Assembly: GCA_029262035.1 (NCBI GenBank)
Contig: JAJDAE010000088.1
Coordinates: 1 to 58,122, forward strand
Direction: 5' to 3'
DNA: 58,122 nucleotides
Source: Candidatus Zhuqueibacterota bacterium
Lineage (GTDB): Bacteria > Zhuqueibacterota > Zhuqueibacteria > Oceanimicrobiales > Oceanimicrobiaceae
Part shown: positions 1 to 9,200 of the stretch, one piece after another
Position numbering within the stretch: position 1 is the stretch's first letter
Layout of the letters: every line of letters begins with the position of its first letter
Notes under the pieces: generated by a model
Databases searched by the model: none
What the model saw: only the letters and a program-made list of their open reading frames with translations
Told to the model about the DNA's origin: nothing
Made by a program: the position numbers and the translations under genes

Positions 1-1
1 A

Positions 2-178
2 TCACCCGAATGGATTAATTTCTTTGTCGTTGCCGGGTGGAACCTTAAAACCGAAACTTTAACCGTATTCAAAGAACATAAGGAACAAACAGTAACCCTT
101 TACCAAAACGACTTTCTTATTAACCAAACTACTAAAAAAAACCTTAAACTAAGCGGTGCACTTTCATCTTGCATTTAA
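2..178 (+). CDS. C-terminal fragment of an unidentified protein (cut by window edge)
   Basis: The frame starting at base 2 stays open for 58 codons from the left edge to a TAA at 176-178, and the translation has balanced composition (for example EWINFFVVAGWNLK). It has no start codon inside the window, so it looks like the tail of a gene that begins to the left. I recognise no domain. It converges with the gene on the opposite strand that ends at 195, leaving only 16 bases between the two stops. It could be a chance open frame, which is why confidence is modest. Confidence 0.4.
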   Translation, partial: SPEWINFFVVAGWNLKTETLTVFKEHKEQTVTLYQNDFLINQTTKKNLKLSGALSSCI

Positions 179-194
179 CCGCTGACTGCTAATA

Positions 195-845
195 TTACGG
201 TTCCAGAAATTGCTCCGTTAGTTCACCGACCTCATCCATAATAATGCGCCACTCGTTTGGATTATCCGGGTTTTGAAAAGATGCTGAGGCTTTTTCGTGT
301 GCTTTGAGCCGCTCCAATAATTCATTTCTGAAGGCATTTATCTTTTGTTTATATTGATTGTCAAATTCGAGTTTTCTTGCGTTTAGTACCATACCGGAAG
401 TTTGAATATATTCCTGCCAAAGTTTTTCCTTTTGCGAATCTGAACCTGCATTACCCATACTTGCTTGCAGTTGTTGGCTCATCTGCTGCTCTTTGACCCC
501 CCATCTCAACAGAAATTTTCTAACTTCCGAAGATAAGTCAAGGCCGGCTTCGCGTAGATGTGTATTGTTGAGATTTTGGTAATTAATATTTGCACTGTTT
601 ACAGTTTGATATGACGATGGCTGATTAAAATTTGCAATAGAGTAGCCAAGTAAAAGCGAAAGAAAGGACGCAGTTGTAATGCCGGTAGATGTTTTAAGAA
701 ATGTCAGAGTTCTGCTTTTTAGAAAAGGCAACCAGGGCTCATTGACAATAGTTACCTTTAAATCTTCAATTTCATTTGAATCCTGAGTCGCTCCGAAGTC
801 ATCCTTAACTTGTATTTTTTCTTCTTCAATTTTTGAAGTGCTCAT
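195..845 (-). CDS. Hypothetical single-pass membrane protein
   Basis: The 216-residue protein has an acidic N-terminal stretch (about residues 1-45), one hydrophobic segment at about 53-72 (TTASFLSLLLGYSIANF) and a charged, probably helical C-terminal part rich in Lys, Glu and Gln. No signal-peptidase site is obvious, so it probably has a short cytoplasmic N-terminus, one membrane anchor and a long soluble domain outside. The shape resembles anchored periplasmic sensor or helical-bundle proteins, such as metal-responsive or CpxP-like folds, but I see no diagnostic motif and give no function. It is transcribed divergently from nth across a 225-base gap. Confidence 0.6.
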   Translation of the reverse strand: MSTSKIEEEKIQVKDDFGATQDSNEIEDLKVTIVNEPWLPFLKSRTLTFLKTSTGITTASFLSLLLGYSIANFNQPSSYQTVNSANINYQNLNNTHLREAGLDLSSEVRKFLLRWGVKEQQMSQQLQASMGNAGSDSQKEKLWQEYIQTSGMVLNARKLEFDNQYKQKINAFRNELLERLKAHEKASASFQNPDNPNEWRIIMDEVGELTEQFLEP

Positions 846-994
846 GGTGAATCCTCAGATGATTTTATATGTAAAATATCTTACTCAAAAAGTATCGGTA
901 GGTAGGTAAATAATCATTAGTTTGAATAAAGTGAAGTAACACCGCCTTTATTTTGAAAGGGCGTAAACAATCCTGTCAAGGAGGCAATTTATTC

Positions 995-1063
995 ATGGAA
1001 ATTCGCTTGACTTTCATAAAAGGATACAATAAATTCGGACGCTATTTTATAGAATACGAATGA
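995..1063 (+). CDS. Putative 22-residue leader peptide upstream of nth
   Basis: An ATG at 995 has a near-perfect Shine-Dalgarno sequence (AAGGAGG, 978-984) ten bases upstream. It opens a 22-codon frame (MEIRLTFIKG...FIEYE) ending with TGA at 1061-1063, seven bases before the nth start. The product is basic and aromatic and matches nothing I know. The arrangement would allow translational coupling to nth. A promoter-like sequence lies inside this ORF (1007-1035); if that is the only promoter, the peptide would not be made. The ORF is too short for coding statistics, so it stays tentative. Confidence 0.3.
   Translation: MEIRLTFIKGYNKFGRYFIEYE
1007..1035 (+). promoter_or_regulatory. Candidate sigma-70-type promoter for nth
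   Basis: TTGACT (1007-1012) is followed after 17 bases by TAAATT (1030-1035), a good -35 and a fair -10 element at ideal spacing. Transcription would start near 1042, about 30 bases before the nth start codon. It was identified by eye only, and AT-rich spacers produce such matches by chance. Confidence 0.35.
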
Positions 1064-1070
1064 CAGGAAG

Positions 1071-1712
1071 ATGTCACAAGAGTTAAGAAAAAAAGCTATC
1101 GAGATTGTTTCTGCCCTGGATAATTGTTACCCGGAAGCCCACCAGGAGTTGAATTTCAGTTCCGCATTTGAGTTATTAATTGCCACAATTTTAGCTGCTC
1201 AATGCACTGATGTCCGCGTTAATGAAGTTACAGCTACGCTCTTCAAAAAATATTCCGATCCACAATCGTATGTAGATGCAGACCAGACTGAGCTTGAGCA
1301 GGATATTCGGATGATCAGTTTTTACCGTAACAAGACTAAGGGGTTGAAATCTGCGTGCCAGATGTTGGTTGATGATTTTGGTGGAGCAGTACCCGATAAT
1401 ATTGATGACCTGATTAAACTTTCTTATGTCGGACGAAAAACAGCCAATATCGTATTATCAAACGCAATGGGAATTCCGGCCATCGGGGTGGACACCCACG
1501 TGCTGCGTCTCTCAAACCGGTTTGGTTGGGCGGCAAGTGACAATCCCGACAAAGTTGAAGCGGCTCTGTGTGAGATTCTACCGAAAGAAAAATGGCATCG
1601 GGCAAATATTGTTGTGCAATGGCATGGACGTTATACCTGCAAAGCTAAAAAGCCACTTTGCTCAGAATGTACGGTTTTTGATCTTTGCCTTTGGGAGGGC
1701 AAGCAGCGCTAA
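1071..1712 (+). CDS. nth: Endonuclease III, DNA base-excision glycosylase/AP lyase
   Basis: This enzyme removes oxidised pyrimidines from DNA and nicks the abasic site. The 213 residues match the usual Nth length. The helix-hairpin-helix segment around residues 116-130 carries the catalytic lysine (K123 in VGRKTAN), and the catalytic aspartate is D141 in GVDTHV. The C-terminal [4Fe-4S] loop is intact: C190-x6-C197-x2-C200-x5-C206. The HhH hairpin reads LSYVG instead of the common LPGVG, so the Pro and first Gly are replaced. The flanking catalytic and cluster residues are normal, so I expect an active enzyme. The start at 1071 follows CAGGAAG. A small unknown gene follows 37 bases downstream. 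Confidence 0.95.
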   Translation: MSQELRKKAIEIVSALDNCYPEAHQELNFSSAFELLIATILAAQCTDVRVNEVTATLFKKYSDPQSYVDADQTELEQDIRMISFYRNKTKGLKSACQMLVDDFGGAVPDNIDDLIKLSYVGRKTANIVLSNAMGIPAIGVDTHVLRLSNRFGWAASDNPDKVEAALCEILPKEKWHRANIVVQWHGRYTCKAKKPLCSECTVFDLCLWEGKQR

Positions 1713-1749
1713 TGTACATATGGATTCTGCCTAAAAGCGGAGATTGTTT

Positions 1750-2139
1750 ATGAGTGATTTTGAAAATAAAAACGGCAATTCAAATGGAATTGAAGATGAT
1801 GGTGATTCAGAAAACTTCTCATTGAATTTTATTTCCAATGCTACAATTGCAAAAATTTTAATTGACAAGGGCGTTTGCACACGGGCAGAACTGGTTAGTG
1901 CTGAACAAAAATATCGGGAGAAGAAGAGTGATATTAATTCCTTCCGTCCTGTTCGAATAGAAAGAGATACTTCTGCAGAACCCCCATCCCCCAAAAGTAG
2001 CAAGAATTGGTTAAAACGCAAAATGAGTAAATCCCGTTGGTCAAGAACCCTGGGTACGAGTTTATTTAGCTGGGAATGGAAAAAGACGAAAATTGATACT
2101 CCGATTCAACTTCAGAACATTAAGAGAGACAATTTATGA
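1750..2139 (+). CDS. Hypothetical protein coupled to the TPM-domain gene
   Basis: The protein has 129 residues from the ATG at 1750, which is preceded by GGAG; an in-frame TTG at 1744 is less likely. The N-terminus is acidic and low in complexity. A short helical segment follows (about residues 29-62, ATIAKILIDKGVCTRAELV), resembling the 'resistant to start' helix-turn motif seen in small bacterial adaptor-like proteins. The C-terminal half is very basic (Lys/Arg/Trp-rich). The stop overlaps the start of the TPM gene by four bases (ATGA), so the two are probably translationally coupled. I do not recognise a family. Confidence 0.6.
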   Translation: MSDFENKNGNSNGIEDDGDSENFSLNFISNATIAKILIDKGVCTRAELVSAEQKYREKKSDINSFRPVRIERDTSAEPPSPKSSKNWLKRKMSKSRWSRTLGTSLFSWEWKKTKIDTPIQLQNIKRDNL

Positions 2140-2909
2140 GAAGACAACTATCTTTTACAATAATTCTGGCAGCAATGCTTTGTAACTCTCTTAGTGCATT
2201 TTCACAGGATATTCCTAAAGCAGTTGGCTACGTGAATGATTTTGCGAAAGTAATACCGCAAAATATCCAAAATAGAATTACAGCAATTTGTCAGGAAGTT
2301 CAACAAAAAACAGGTGCTCAGATTGCCGTGGTTACAGTTGAAACCGTTGGCAACGAACACTATACTGAATATGCCAACAAACTATTTGAGAAATGGGGCA
2401 TCGGGCAAAAAGGTCAGGATAATGGTATTTTGGTTTTTCATACAACGCTGGAAAGAAGTTTTAGAATAGAAGTCGGGTACGGTCTTGAAGGCATTATTCC
2501 CGATGGCCTTGCAGGTCAAATACGGGATGAATATGTTTTTCCTAATTTCAAACAGAATAAGTTTGGCGAAGGTCATCTCGCCGCAGTTATGGTCATTGCG
2601 GGCATTATCGCAAAAGACGCCAGCGTTGAAATTACCGGGGCGGTTCAGCCTGTTCGCAGGAGCGTAAAAAGAAGGAGCGGTAGTGGCTTCTCATTTGCAA
2701 AGTTTATTATGATTGCGCTGATATTTCTTTTTTTTCGCGGTGGAGGCCGGGGACGCGGCGGCATGTTACCCCTACTTTTGCTTGGCGGTCTCATGGGCGG
2801 CGGACGCGGTAGGAGCAGTTACGGTGGCTTTGGTGGAGGCGGTGGTGGTTTCGGCGGCGGATTTGGCGGTGGCATGAGTGGTGGCGGTGGCGCCGGCGGG
2901 TCTTATTAA
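2136..2909 (+). CDS. TPM-domain (YgcG/DUF477) secreted or membrane protein with Gly-rich tail
   Basis: The N-terminal signal peptide (about 1-23, ending LSAFSQ) is followed by a TPM domain at about 28-165, with the characteristic YVNDFAKVIP start and the DNGILVFH and IEVGYGLEGIIPDG blocks. Next come a basic linker, a hydrophobic segment near 188-200 and a long Gly-rich, Arg-punctuated tail to residue 257. Family members act as membrane-associated proteins; plant TLP18.3 has acid phosphatase activity and a role in photosystem repair, but the bacterial role is poorly defined. A LemA gene lies 0.9 kb downstream, a common partner of TPM proteins. It is translationally coupled to the upstream small gene. 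Confidence 0.85.
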   Translation: MRRQLSFTIILAAMLCNSLSAFSQDIPKAVGYVNDFAKVIPQNIQNRITAICQEVQQKTGAQIAVVTVETVGNEHYTEYANKLFEKWGIGQKGQDNGILVFHTTLERSFRIEVGYGLEGIIPDGLAGQIRDEYVFPNFKQNKFGEGHLAAVMVIAGIIAKDASVEITGAVQPVRRSVKRRSGSGFSFAKFIMIALIFLFFRGGGRGRGGMLPLLLLGGLMGGGRGRSSYGGFGGGGGGFGGGFGGGMSGGGGAGGSY

Positions 2910-2979
2910 TTGAATTGAAAATGAATATTTGATAATTATGAATCAGAGCTTGTAAGGAAAAAAAGTCGGAGATTAATTT

Positions 2980-3705
2980 ATGCCTAGAATTCCAGATTCA
3001 CCGGAAGAAATTTTTGAAAAGTTTACTGCTGATGTCAATGCAGCTTATGGCAAAGAGTTGGTGGCGATTTATCTTTTTGGCAGTGGGGCAAAAGGAGAAT
3101 ATGCAGCAAAAAAATCAGATATTAACTTTTTAATTATTCTAACCCAAAAGGGCATTGGGGAGCTTGATCGTGCGCTTGAATTTGTTGGGAAGTGGCGAAA
3201 GGTTAATGTCGCCGTGCCCCTGTTTCTAACCAAAGAATATATTAATTCAGCCCTGGATACTTTTCCCGTAGAATTTCTGGACATAAAGAATTTTAACAAA
3301 TTGGTTTATGGAGAAGATTTTTTATCAGAGCTTGCAATCAACAAAAACCATATGCGCCATCAGGTAGAACGGGAGCTGCGAGGTAAGCTGATCCATTTAC
3401 GGACAGGATTTTTAAGCGAAGGTAACGATCGAAACAGAATGCAGGAATTACTTGCTGCATCGGTCTCTACTTTTAGTTCGATTTTCGAGGGGCTTCTATT
3501 TCTCAAAAATGAGGCTCTGCCTTCAAGTAAAATTAAAGTGTTTGAAAAAACTGCGGATATTTTCAAACTGGATAAAAACGTATTTGTGCAGCTAATTAAT
3601 ATAAAAAATCAGGAGTGGCGCGGTTCAGCGGTGCAGCTTCAGGAAATTACTTTGAGCTATATAAACGAAATTAAAAAATTAGTTGAAACAGTTGATAAAA
3701 TGTAA
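2980..3705 (+). CDS. Nucleotidyltransferase-fold protein with altered metal-binding motif
   Basis: The 241-residue protein begins with a nucleotidyltransferase-like core. It has the LFGSGAKGEY motif at 32-41 and then SDINFLII at 46-53, where the family normally has a D-x-D pair for metal binding. Here the second acid is N49. A conserved-looking VEFLDIK segment and YGED follow near 98-112, then a helical C-terminal half. The lost acidic residue suggests reduced or absent transfer activity, or a different chemistry. It sits between TPM and LemA genes, so a role with these membrane proteins is possible but unproven. It has a good start context (GGAGATTAATTT-ATG). Confidence 0.7.
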   Translation: MPRIPDSPEEIFEKFTADVNAAYGKELVAIYLFGSGAKGEYAAKKSDINFLIILTQKGIGELDRALEFVGKWRKVNVAVPLFLTKEYINSALDTFPVEFLDIKNFNKLVYGEDFLSELAINKNHMRHQVERELRGKLIHLRTGFLSEGNDRNRMQELLAASVSTFSSIFEGLLFLKNEALPSSKIKVFEKTADIFKLDKNVFVQLINIKNQEWRGSAVQLQEITLSYINEIKKLVETVDKM

Positions 3706-3763
3706 TATTGTGTTTTGGAATTTAGGAAAATAAATAGAGCTTTTAAAAAAATAAAGTGCGCTT

Positions 3764-3810
3764 CATGCTGAGCCCTTCGTCAGGCTCAGGATAAACTTAG
3801 TCGAAGCATG
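3764..3810. repeat. REP-like intergenic palindrome
   Basis: A nested palindrome. The outer arms are CATGCT (3764-3769) and AGCATG (3805-3810). The inner arms are CTGAGCC (3768-3774) and GGCTCAG (3783-3789). The sequence type (GAGCCCTTCG...GGCTCAG...TCGAAGCATG) is a widespread extragenic repeat in many bacterial genomes. It lies in the 142-base gap before lemA, about 35 bases upstream of its start. Confidence 0.75.
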
Positions 3811-3847
3811 TTTTGTCAGAATTTTATAGTTTATAGCAGGAGGAAAT

Positions 3848-4471
3848 ATGGGTAAAGGTATGAAAATATTTTTGGGGATATTGGCAGTTTTTTTGATTTT
3901 GATTTTTATTGCCTATTCTTCAATAAAAGGAACATATAATTCATTGGTTGCTCTGGATGAGGGAGTGAATGGCTCCTGGTCACAAGTGCAAAATGTTTAC
4001 CAGCGCCGGGCAGATTTAATCCCAAATTTGGTTGAAACCATAAAAGGTTATGCTTCGCATGAAAAGGAAACCCTTGAGGCAGTAATTCAAGCCAGAGCAA
4101 GTGCGACCAAGCCGCAAATCAATGCCGGAAACCTGGCACAGAACCCGCAGCTTTTTCAACAATTTGAAAAGGCGCAAGGCGCTCTTAGCTCTGCTTTGAG
4201 CCGTTTGATGGTTGTCGTCGAACGGTATCCCGACTTGAAAGCAAATACCAATTTTGCCCGTCTGCAGGATGAGTTGGCCGGTACGGAAAACCGTATTACT
4301 GTAGAAAGACGGCGATTCAATGAAACAGTACAGGGCTTTAACCAGAAAGTACGTACATTCCCGACCAACATTTTGGCAGGTATGTTTGGCTTTCAGCAAC
4401 GGCAGTATTTTCAGGCCAGCGAAGCAGCGCAGGAAGCGCCTAAAATTGACTTTTCCGGTGGAAGTAACTGA
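3848..4471 (+). CDS. lemA: LemA family membrane-anchored protein
   Basis: The 207-residue protein has an N-terminal membrane anchor (about 6-26). The LemA helical core follows with its signature: YNSLVALDEGVNGSWSQVQN at 35-54, then RRADLIPNLVETIKGYASHE. The second half has the expected NPQL..FE..QGALSSALSRL and RRRFNETVQGFN helices. The biochemical role is unknown; the fold is an antiparallel helical bundle outside the membrane. It is preceded by a strong AGGAGG site and followed by a rho-independent terminator at 4600. The TPM gene upstream is a frequent genomic partner. Confidence 0.93.
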   Translation: MGKGMKIFLGILAVFLILIFIAYSSIKGTYNSLVALDEGVNGSWSQVQNVYQRRADLIPNLVETIKGYASHEKETLEAVIQARASATKPQINAGNLAQNPQLFQQFEKAQGALSSALSRLMVVVERYPDLKANTNFARLQDELAGTENRITVERRRFNETVQGFNQKVRTFPTNILAGMFGFQQRQYFQASEAAQEAPKIDFSGGSN

Positions 4472-4599
4472 GGTAACCATGTTGGTTATCTGAATAGATT
4501 ATAAATTGTTCGGCCGATGCCGATGTTCAAGGTAGATTAATTTCAGTAAGTTAGAATGCTTTTTATATGTACTACAATTTTAAAAATTAACAACTTTTT

Positions 4600-4627
4600 G
4601 CCGCGGAATAACATTCGCGGCTTTTTT
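4600..4627 (+). terminator. Rho-independent terminator after lemA
   Basis: The stem GCCGCG (4600-4605) / CGCGGC (4616-4621) has a ten-base loop and is followed by six T. It separates lemA from gdhA. Confidence 0.85.
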
Positions 4628-4716
4628 ATTTATAATGAGGGAGTTAGGCTTGGAGAAGTTCAAACAATAATTCTTTTAACAATTATTTTAATTATTTCTA
4701 CTAATCAGGAGGCGTT

Positions 4717-6078
4717 ATGTCAGAGTATGTAAAGGATTTGATGGCCGATGTGAAAGCTAAGAATCCCAGTGAAATTGAGTTCCATCAGGCAGTTGAGGAA
4801 GTACTTGAATCCCTTGAATTGGTTTTTGAAGAACACCCGGAATACCGAGCCCTTAAAATTCTTGATCGTATCATAGAGCCCGAACGCGTACTTATGTTTC
4901 GAGTGCCATGGTTGGATGATCAGGGTACAATCCAGGTAAATCGTGGTTTCAGAATTGAAATGAACAGTGCGATTGGCCCCTATAAAGGTGGTCTGCGATT
5001 TCATCCTTCAGTGAATTTGGGTATTCTTAAATTTCTCGCATTCGAACAAGTATTTAAAAATAGCTTAACCACGCTCCCTATGGGCGGCGGCAAAGGCGGT
5101 TCTGATTTTGATCCAAAAGGTAAAAGCGATAATGAGGTGATGCGATTCTGCCAAAGTTTTATGAGTGAATTGCAGCGCCATATCGGGCCGAATACAGATG
5201 TGCCTGCCGGGGATATTGGTGTTGGTGGCCGTGAAATCGGTTATCTTTTTGGTTACTACAAAAAACTGCGCAATGAGTTTACCGGCGTGCTTACCGGAAA
5301 AGGGCTTAATTGGGGCGGCTCATTAATTCGTCCTGAAGCAACGGGTTATGGAGCGGTTTATTTTGCTGCTGAAATGTTGACCACACGCAATCAAACCCTC
5401 GATGGCCGGGTGTGTCTGGTTTCGGGCAGCGGCAATGTAGCACAGTATACAGTTGAAAAAATCACTGAGCTCGGAGGTAAGGCTGTTACTCTATCTGATT
5501 CTGCCGGTTATATTTATGATGAAGAAGGTATTTCGAGTGAAAAACTGGCCTTTGTAATGAATCTTAAAAACATGAGGCGCGGACGAATTAAAGAATACGC
5601 GGATGAGTATTCAAGTGCTGTTTACACACCAACAGATCCGGCTGCTGATTCAAACCCGATCTGGTCACACAAAGCTGAATGCGCTTTCCCGAGCGCAACG
5701 CAGAATGAAATTAATGCTGTTGACGCGCAGAACCTGTTGAACAACGGTGTGTATGTTGTGAGTGAAGGCGCTAACATGCCGACAACCCTGGAAGGCGCTA
5801 AGCTGTTCCTGGACGCTGGCATTTTATATGGCCCGGCTAAGGCTGCTAATGCCGGTGGTGTTGCGGTTTCAGGCCTGGAGATGACCCAAAACAGCATGCG
5901 GCTGCCTTGGATGCGCGATGAAGTTGATAAACGCCTTCAGCAAATCATGCACAATATTCACAAGACCTGCGTTGAAACTGCAGAACAATTTAAAACGCCC
6001 GGAAACTTAGTGAACGGTGCGAACATTGGCGGCTTTCTGAAAGTTGCTAACGCCATGATCGATCAGGGTGTAGTTTAA
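4717..6078 (+). CDS. gdhA: NADP-type hexameric glutamate dehydrogenase
   Basis: This enzyme interconverts 2-oxoglutarate plus ammonium and glutamate. The 453 residues match the bacterial hexameric class (E. coli GdhA 447). The substrate-binding lysines are visible at K90 (GPYKGGLRFHP) and K126 (PMGGGKGGSDFDPKGKS). PAGDIGVGGREIG and the Rossmann GSGNVAQYTVEK follow. The whole length resembles E. coli GdhA, which favours NADP(H), although cofactor preference is inferred from overall similarity. A strong AGGAGG precedes the start, and transcription is closed off by the terminator at 6095. It is a stand-alone gene. Confidence 0.96.
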   Translation: MSEYVKDLMADVKAKNPSEIEFHQAVEEVLESLELVFEEHPEYRALKILDRIIEPERVLMFRVPWLDDQGTIQVNRGFRIEMNSAIGPYKGGLRFHPSVNLGILKFLAFEQVFKNSLTTLPMGGGKGGSDFDPKGKSDNEVMRFCQSFMSELQRHIGPNTDVPAGDIGVGGREIGYLFGYYKKLRNEFTGVLTGKGLNWGGSLIRPEATGYGAVYFAAEMLTTRNQTLDGRVCLVSGSGNVAQYTVEKITELGGKAVTLSDSAGYIYDEEGISSEKLAFVMNLKNMRRGRIKEYADEYSSAVYTPTDPAADSNPIWSHKAECAFPSATQNEINAVDAQNLLNNGVYVVSEGANMPTTLEGAKLFLDAGILYGPAKAANAGGVAVSGLEMTQNSMRLPWMRDEVDKRLQQIMHNIHKTCVETAEQFKTPGNLVNGANIGGFLKVANAMIDQGVV

Positions 6079-6094
6079 TTTCCTGGTTTTAATG

Positions 6095-6127
6095 CCGCCT
6101 CAAGAATTCCTGCTTGGGGCGGTTTTT
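6095..6127 (+). terminator. Rho-independent terminator after gdhA
   Basis: The ten-base stem CCGCCTCAAG (6095-6104) / CTTGGGGCGG (6113-6122), with one G-T pair, is followed by TTTTT. Confidence 0.9.
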
Positions 6128-6151
6128 CTATCACAAAAGACTGTGAAAAGT

Positions 6152-6202
6152 AAGAGTGTAGAGCGTAACAGTTTTAAATTAATATTTGCTCTCTACACTC
6201 TT
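6152..6202. promoter_or_regulatory. 12-bp perfect inverted repeat across the presumed start of the next gene
   Basis: AAGAGTGTAGAG (6152-6163) and CTCTACACTCTT (6191-6202) are perfect reverse complements separated by 27 bases. The right arm lies inside the first codons if the following gene starts at the TTG at 6186. It could be an operator, an mRNA hairpin controlling translation, or a sign that the true start is further downstream. There is no T-tract, so it is not a terminator. Confidence 0.55.
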
Positions 6203-9200
6203 CTATTTTGGAGAAACTAATATCAAAAAGAAAAATCTAATCTCAGACATTAAAAAGGATTCCCAGTTTTCTTCATTCAACCCATACTGGCTTGAACACG
6301 GTTACGGTGCCCGGTTTCAGGTTTTTCAAAGTCTGATGCATTTCCGTATCCGTAATATTCTTCTTGTTTCCAGTTTGTATGATTTATTTCTTTTTGAAGA
6401 GGATGGCCGCTTATACGAGTTACTACGAGAGGAATACCGTGGGTTAAGCCTGACACATACGCCTGAACTCACACGTGTTTCCAGCGGTAAAGAAGCCATT
6501 GCAATGGTCAAAGAGTTTAAACACTTCGACCTGATTATAACCACGCTTCATGTTGACGACATGCAGGTGCATAAGTTTGCCGACAAAATACGGGAGATTG
6601 GTTTTGAAATTCCGATGGTGCTCCTTGCCTACGATAACCGCGAATTAACCGAATTATCAATTTATCATGATATCTCCATCTTTGACCAGGTTTTTATTTG
6701 GCAAGGTGATTTCAGAATTATAATTGCGATTATTAAATACCTTGAAGACAAAAATAATGTCGAGCAAGATACCAAATTAGCCGGGGTGCAATCCATAATT
6801 TTGGTTGAAGATAGAGTGCAGTACTATTCTTCATTTTTGCCCATTATTTATGTTGAATTGTTTAAACAGGCTCGGCGGTTGATTTCGGAAGGATTGAATT
6901 TATCACATAAGTTTTTGAGAATGCGTGCCCGTCCCAAAATTTTACTTTGTACAAATTATGAAGAAGCATGGCAACATTTTAAAAAATACCAGGCGCATAC
7001 TCTCGGAATAATTTCTGATATCAACTATAAACGAAAAGGAGTGCACGATCCCCAAGCAGGGATAAAATTTGCCAAAAATGTCAGAAAAACACACGACGAT
7101 ATACCAATTCTGTTGCAGTCGAGCACTATTGAGAATGAGGAAAAAGCCAAGGCTACCGGCGCTACTTTTCTATTAAAAGGCTCTCCAACTTTGTTGCAGG
7201 ACCTCAGCAATTTTATGGTGGACAATTTTGGCTTTGGTGATTTTATTTTTAGAAACAAAGAAGGGGAGGAAATTGGGAGAGCCAATAATCTCTCAAGCCT
7301 GGAGGAGCAGTTAAGAGCCGTTCCATCCGAAAGTATTGAATATCATAGTGAACGGAATCATTTTTCGAAGTGGTTAAAGGCGCGTACGGAATTTTGGCTG
7401 GCACATGCATTGCGTCCAAGAAAGGTCACTGAATTTGAATCCGTAGAGGGTCTGCGTGAGTTGTTGATCGCTTCTTTACGCGATTACCGCAGGAACCGCC
7501 AACGCGGCATTATCACTGATTTTAAGAAAGAATCCTTTTACCCGCTCAGCAGTTTTGCGAGAATTGGAGAAGGGTCACTCGGTGGCAAAGCGCGTGGATT
7601 GAGTTTTCTAAATAAGCTCATTTATAATTATAAAATCGTAGATAAATTTAAGGATGTTGATATATACATTCCCCCAACTCTGGTGTTGGGAACAGATATT
7701 TTTGACCAGTTTATGCAGGAAAATGACCTGTATCATTTTGCGCTTAATTGCGATGATGATCTGGAAATCATTCAGCGATTTATTGCAGCGCCTAATTTTC
7801 CACTTGAGGCTTTGCATAAGCTGAAAGATTTCATGGATATTTTCAAGATGCCACTGGCAGTACGTTCTTCCAGCTTATTGGAAGATTCACAATATTACCC
7901 ATTTGCCGGCGTTTACAGAACCTTTATGCTGCCCAATAATCATGATAATCTCAATATTCGATTGTTTGAGTTGATTAATACGATCAAGAGAGTTTACGCT
8001 TCAACTTATTCGCAAAACGCAAAAAACTATTTTAAAGTAACTTCTTACCGGCTTGAAGAAGAGAAGATGGCTATTATTATCCAAAAAATGCTTGGTACCA
8101 GGCACGATAATAGATTTTATCCAGATTTTGCCGGCGTAGCCAAATCGTACAACTTTTACCCGGTTGAACCTCAGAAGGCCAAAGATGGAATTGCAGCTGT
8201 GGCCTTAGGCTTGGGAAAGACAGTCGTTGACGGTGGAAAAAATATAAAATTTTGTCCCAAATATCCGGGTATGCTGCCTCAATCTAATTCCATTGATGAC
8301 ACCCTTAAAAACAACCAGCAAGACTTTTATGCCCTAAATATGGAGGGTCGTCATTCTGATTTCGATGAAACTCAGGATATTTTGGTTGAAAAGTATGGAC
8401 TGGATAAAGCTGAAACAGATGGAACCCTGAAATTTATGGGGTCCACTTATTCCCATGAGAATCACGTTATCTATGATGGTATTTCGCGCCCGGGAAATCG
8501 TATCATTACATTCTCACCTATTTTGAAACACAAAATATTTAATCTGCCGGAAATTTTGGAATATTTACTTGAAATCGGAACTTGGGCGATGGGTACTCCG
8601 GTTGAGATCGAATTTGCTGTAAATATGTCAGTAGAACGTGGCAAGAATAGGGAATTCTGTTTACTGCAAATGCGGCCCCTGGTTCTCCGCAATGAATTTG
8701 AAATGCTGGACTATGAGGAAATAAGTAAGGAGAATTTGTTTTGCAGAAGTGAGAAAGTACTGGGCAATGGCGTAATTGATGATATTTGTGATATTGTTGT
8801 GGTGCCGCCGGAAGGATTCGATCGTATGAAAAGCCGGGATGTTGCCGCCGAAGTCAGCGTCTTTAATAACCAGCTTATTGCCGAAGGTAGACGTTATCTA
8901 TTGGTTGGTGTCGGGCGTTGGGGCTCCATGGATCCATTTTTGGGTATACCCGTAAAATGGGATCAAATTTCAGGCGCCAGCGTTATTGTAGAGGCCGGCT
9001 TTGATGACATCAATGTCACCCCATCCCAAGGCTCACATTTTTTCCATAATTTAACCTCATTCAGTGTTGGGTATTTTACCATAACACCTCGTATGACGGA
9101 GAGCTTTGTGAACTGGGACTGGCTGACCCAACACAACATAGTAAAAGAATTGAAATTCACCCGCCACCTGCGATTTGACAAACCATTGACGGTAAAAATG

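Noticed and set aside
4666-4687. AATAATT/AATTATT dyad before gdhA
   Set aside because: AT-only arms in an AT-rich gap; expected by chance.
7399-7413. Perfect sigma-54 consensus TGGCAC-N5-TTGC
   Set aside because: It lies deep inside the coding sequence of the 1025-residue fusion protein, with no gene start downstream. Treated as a chance match.
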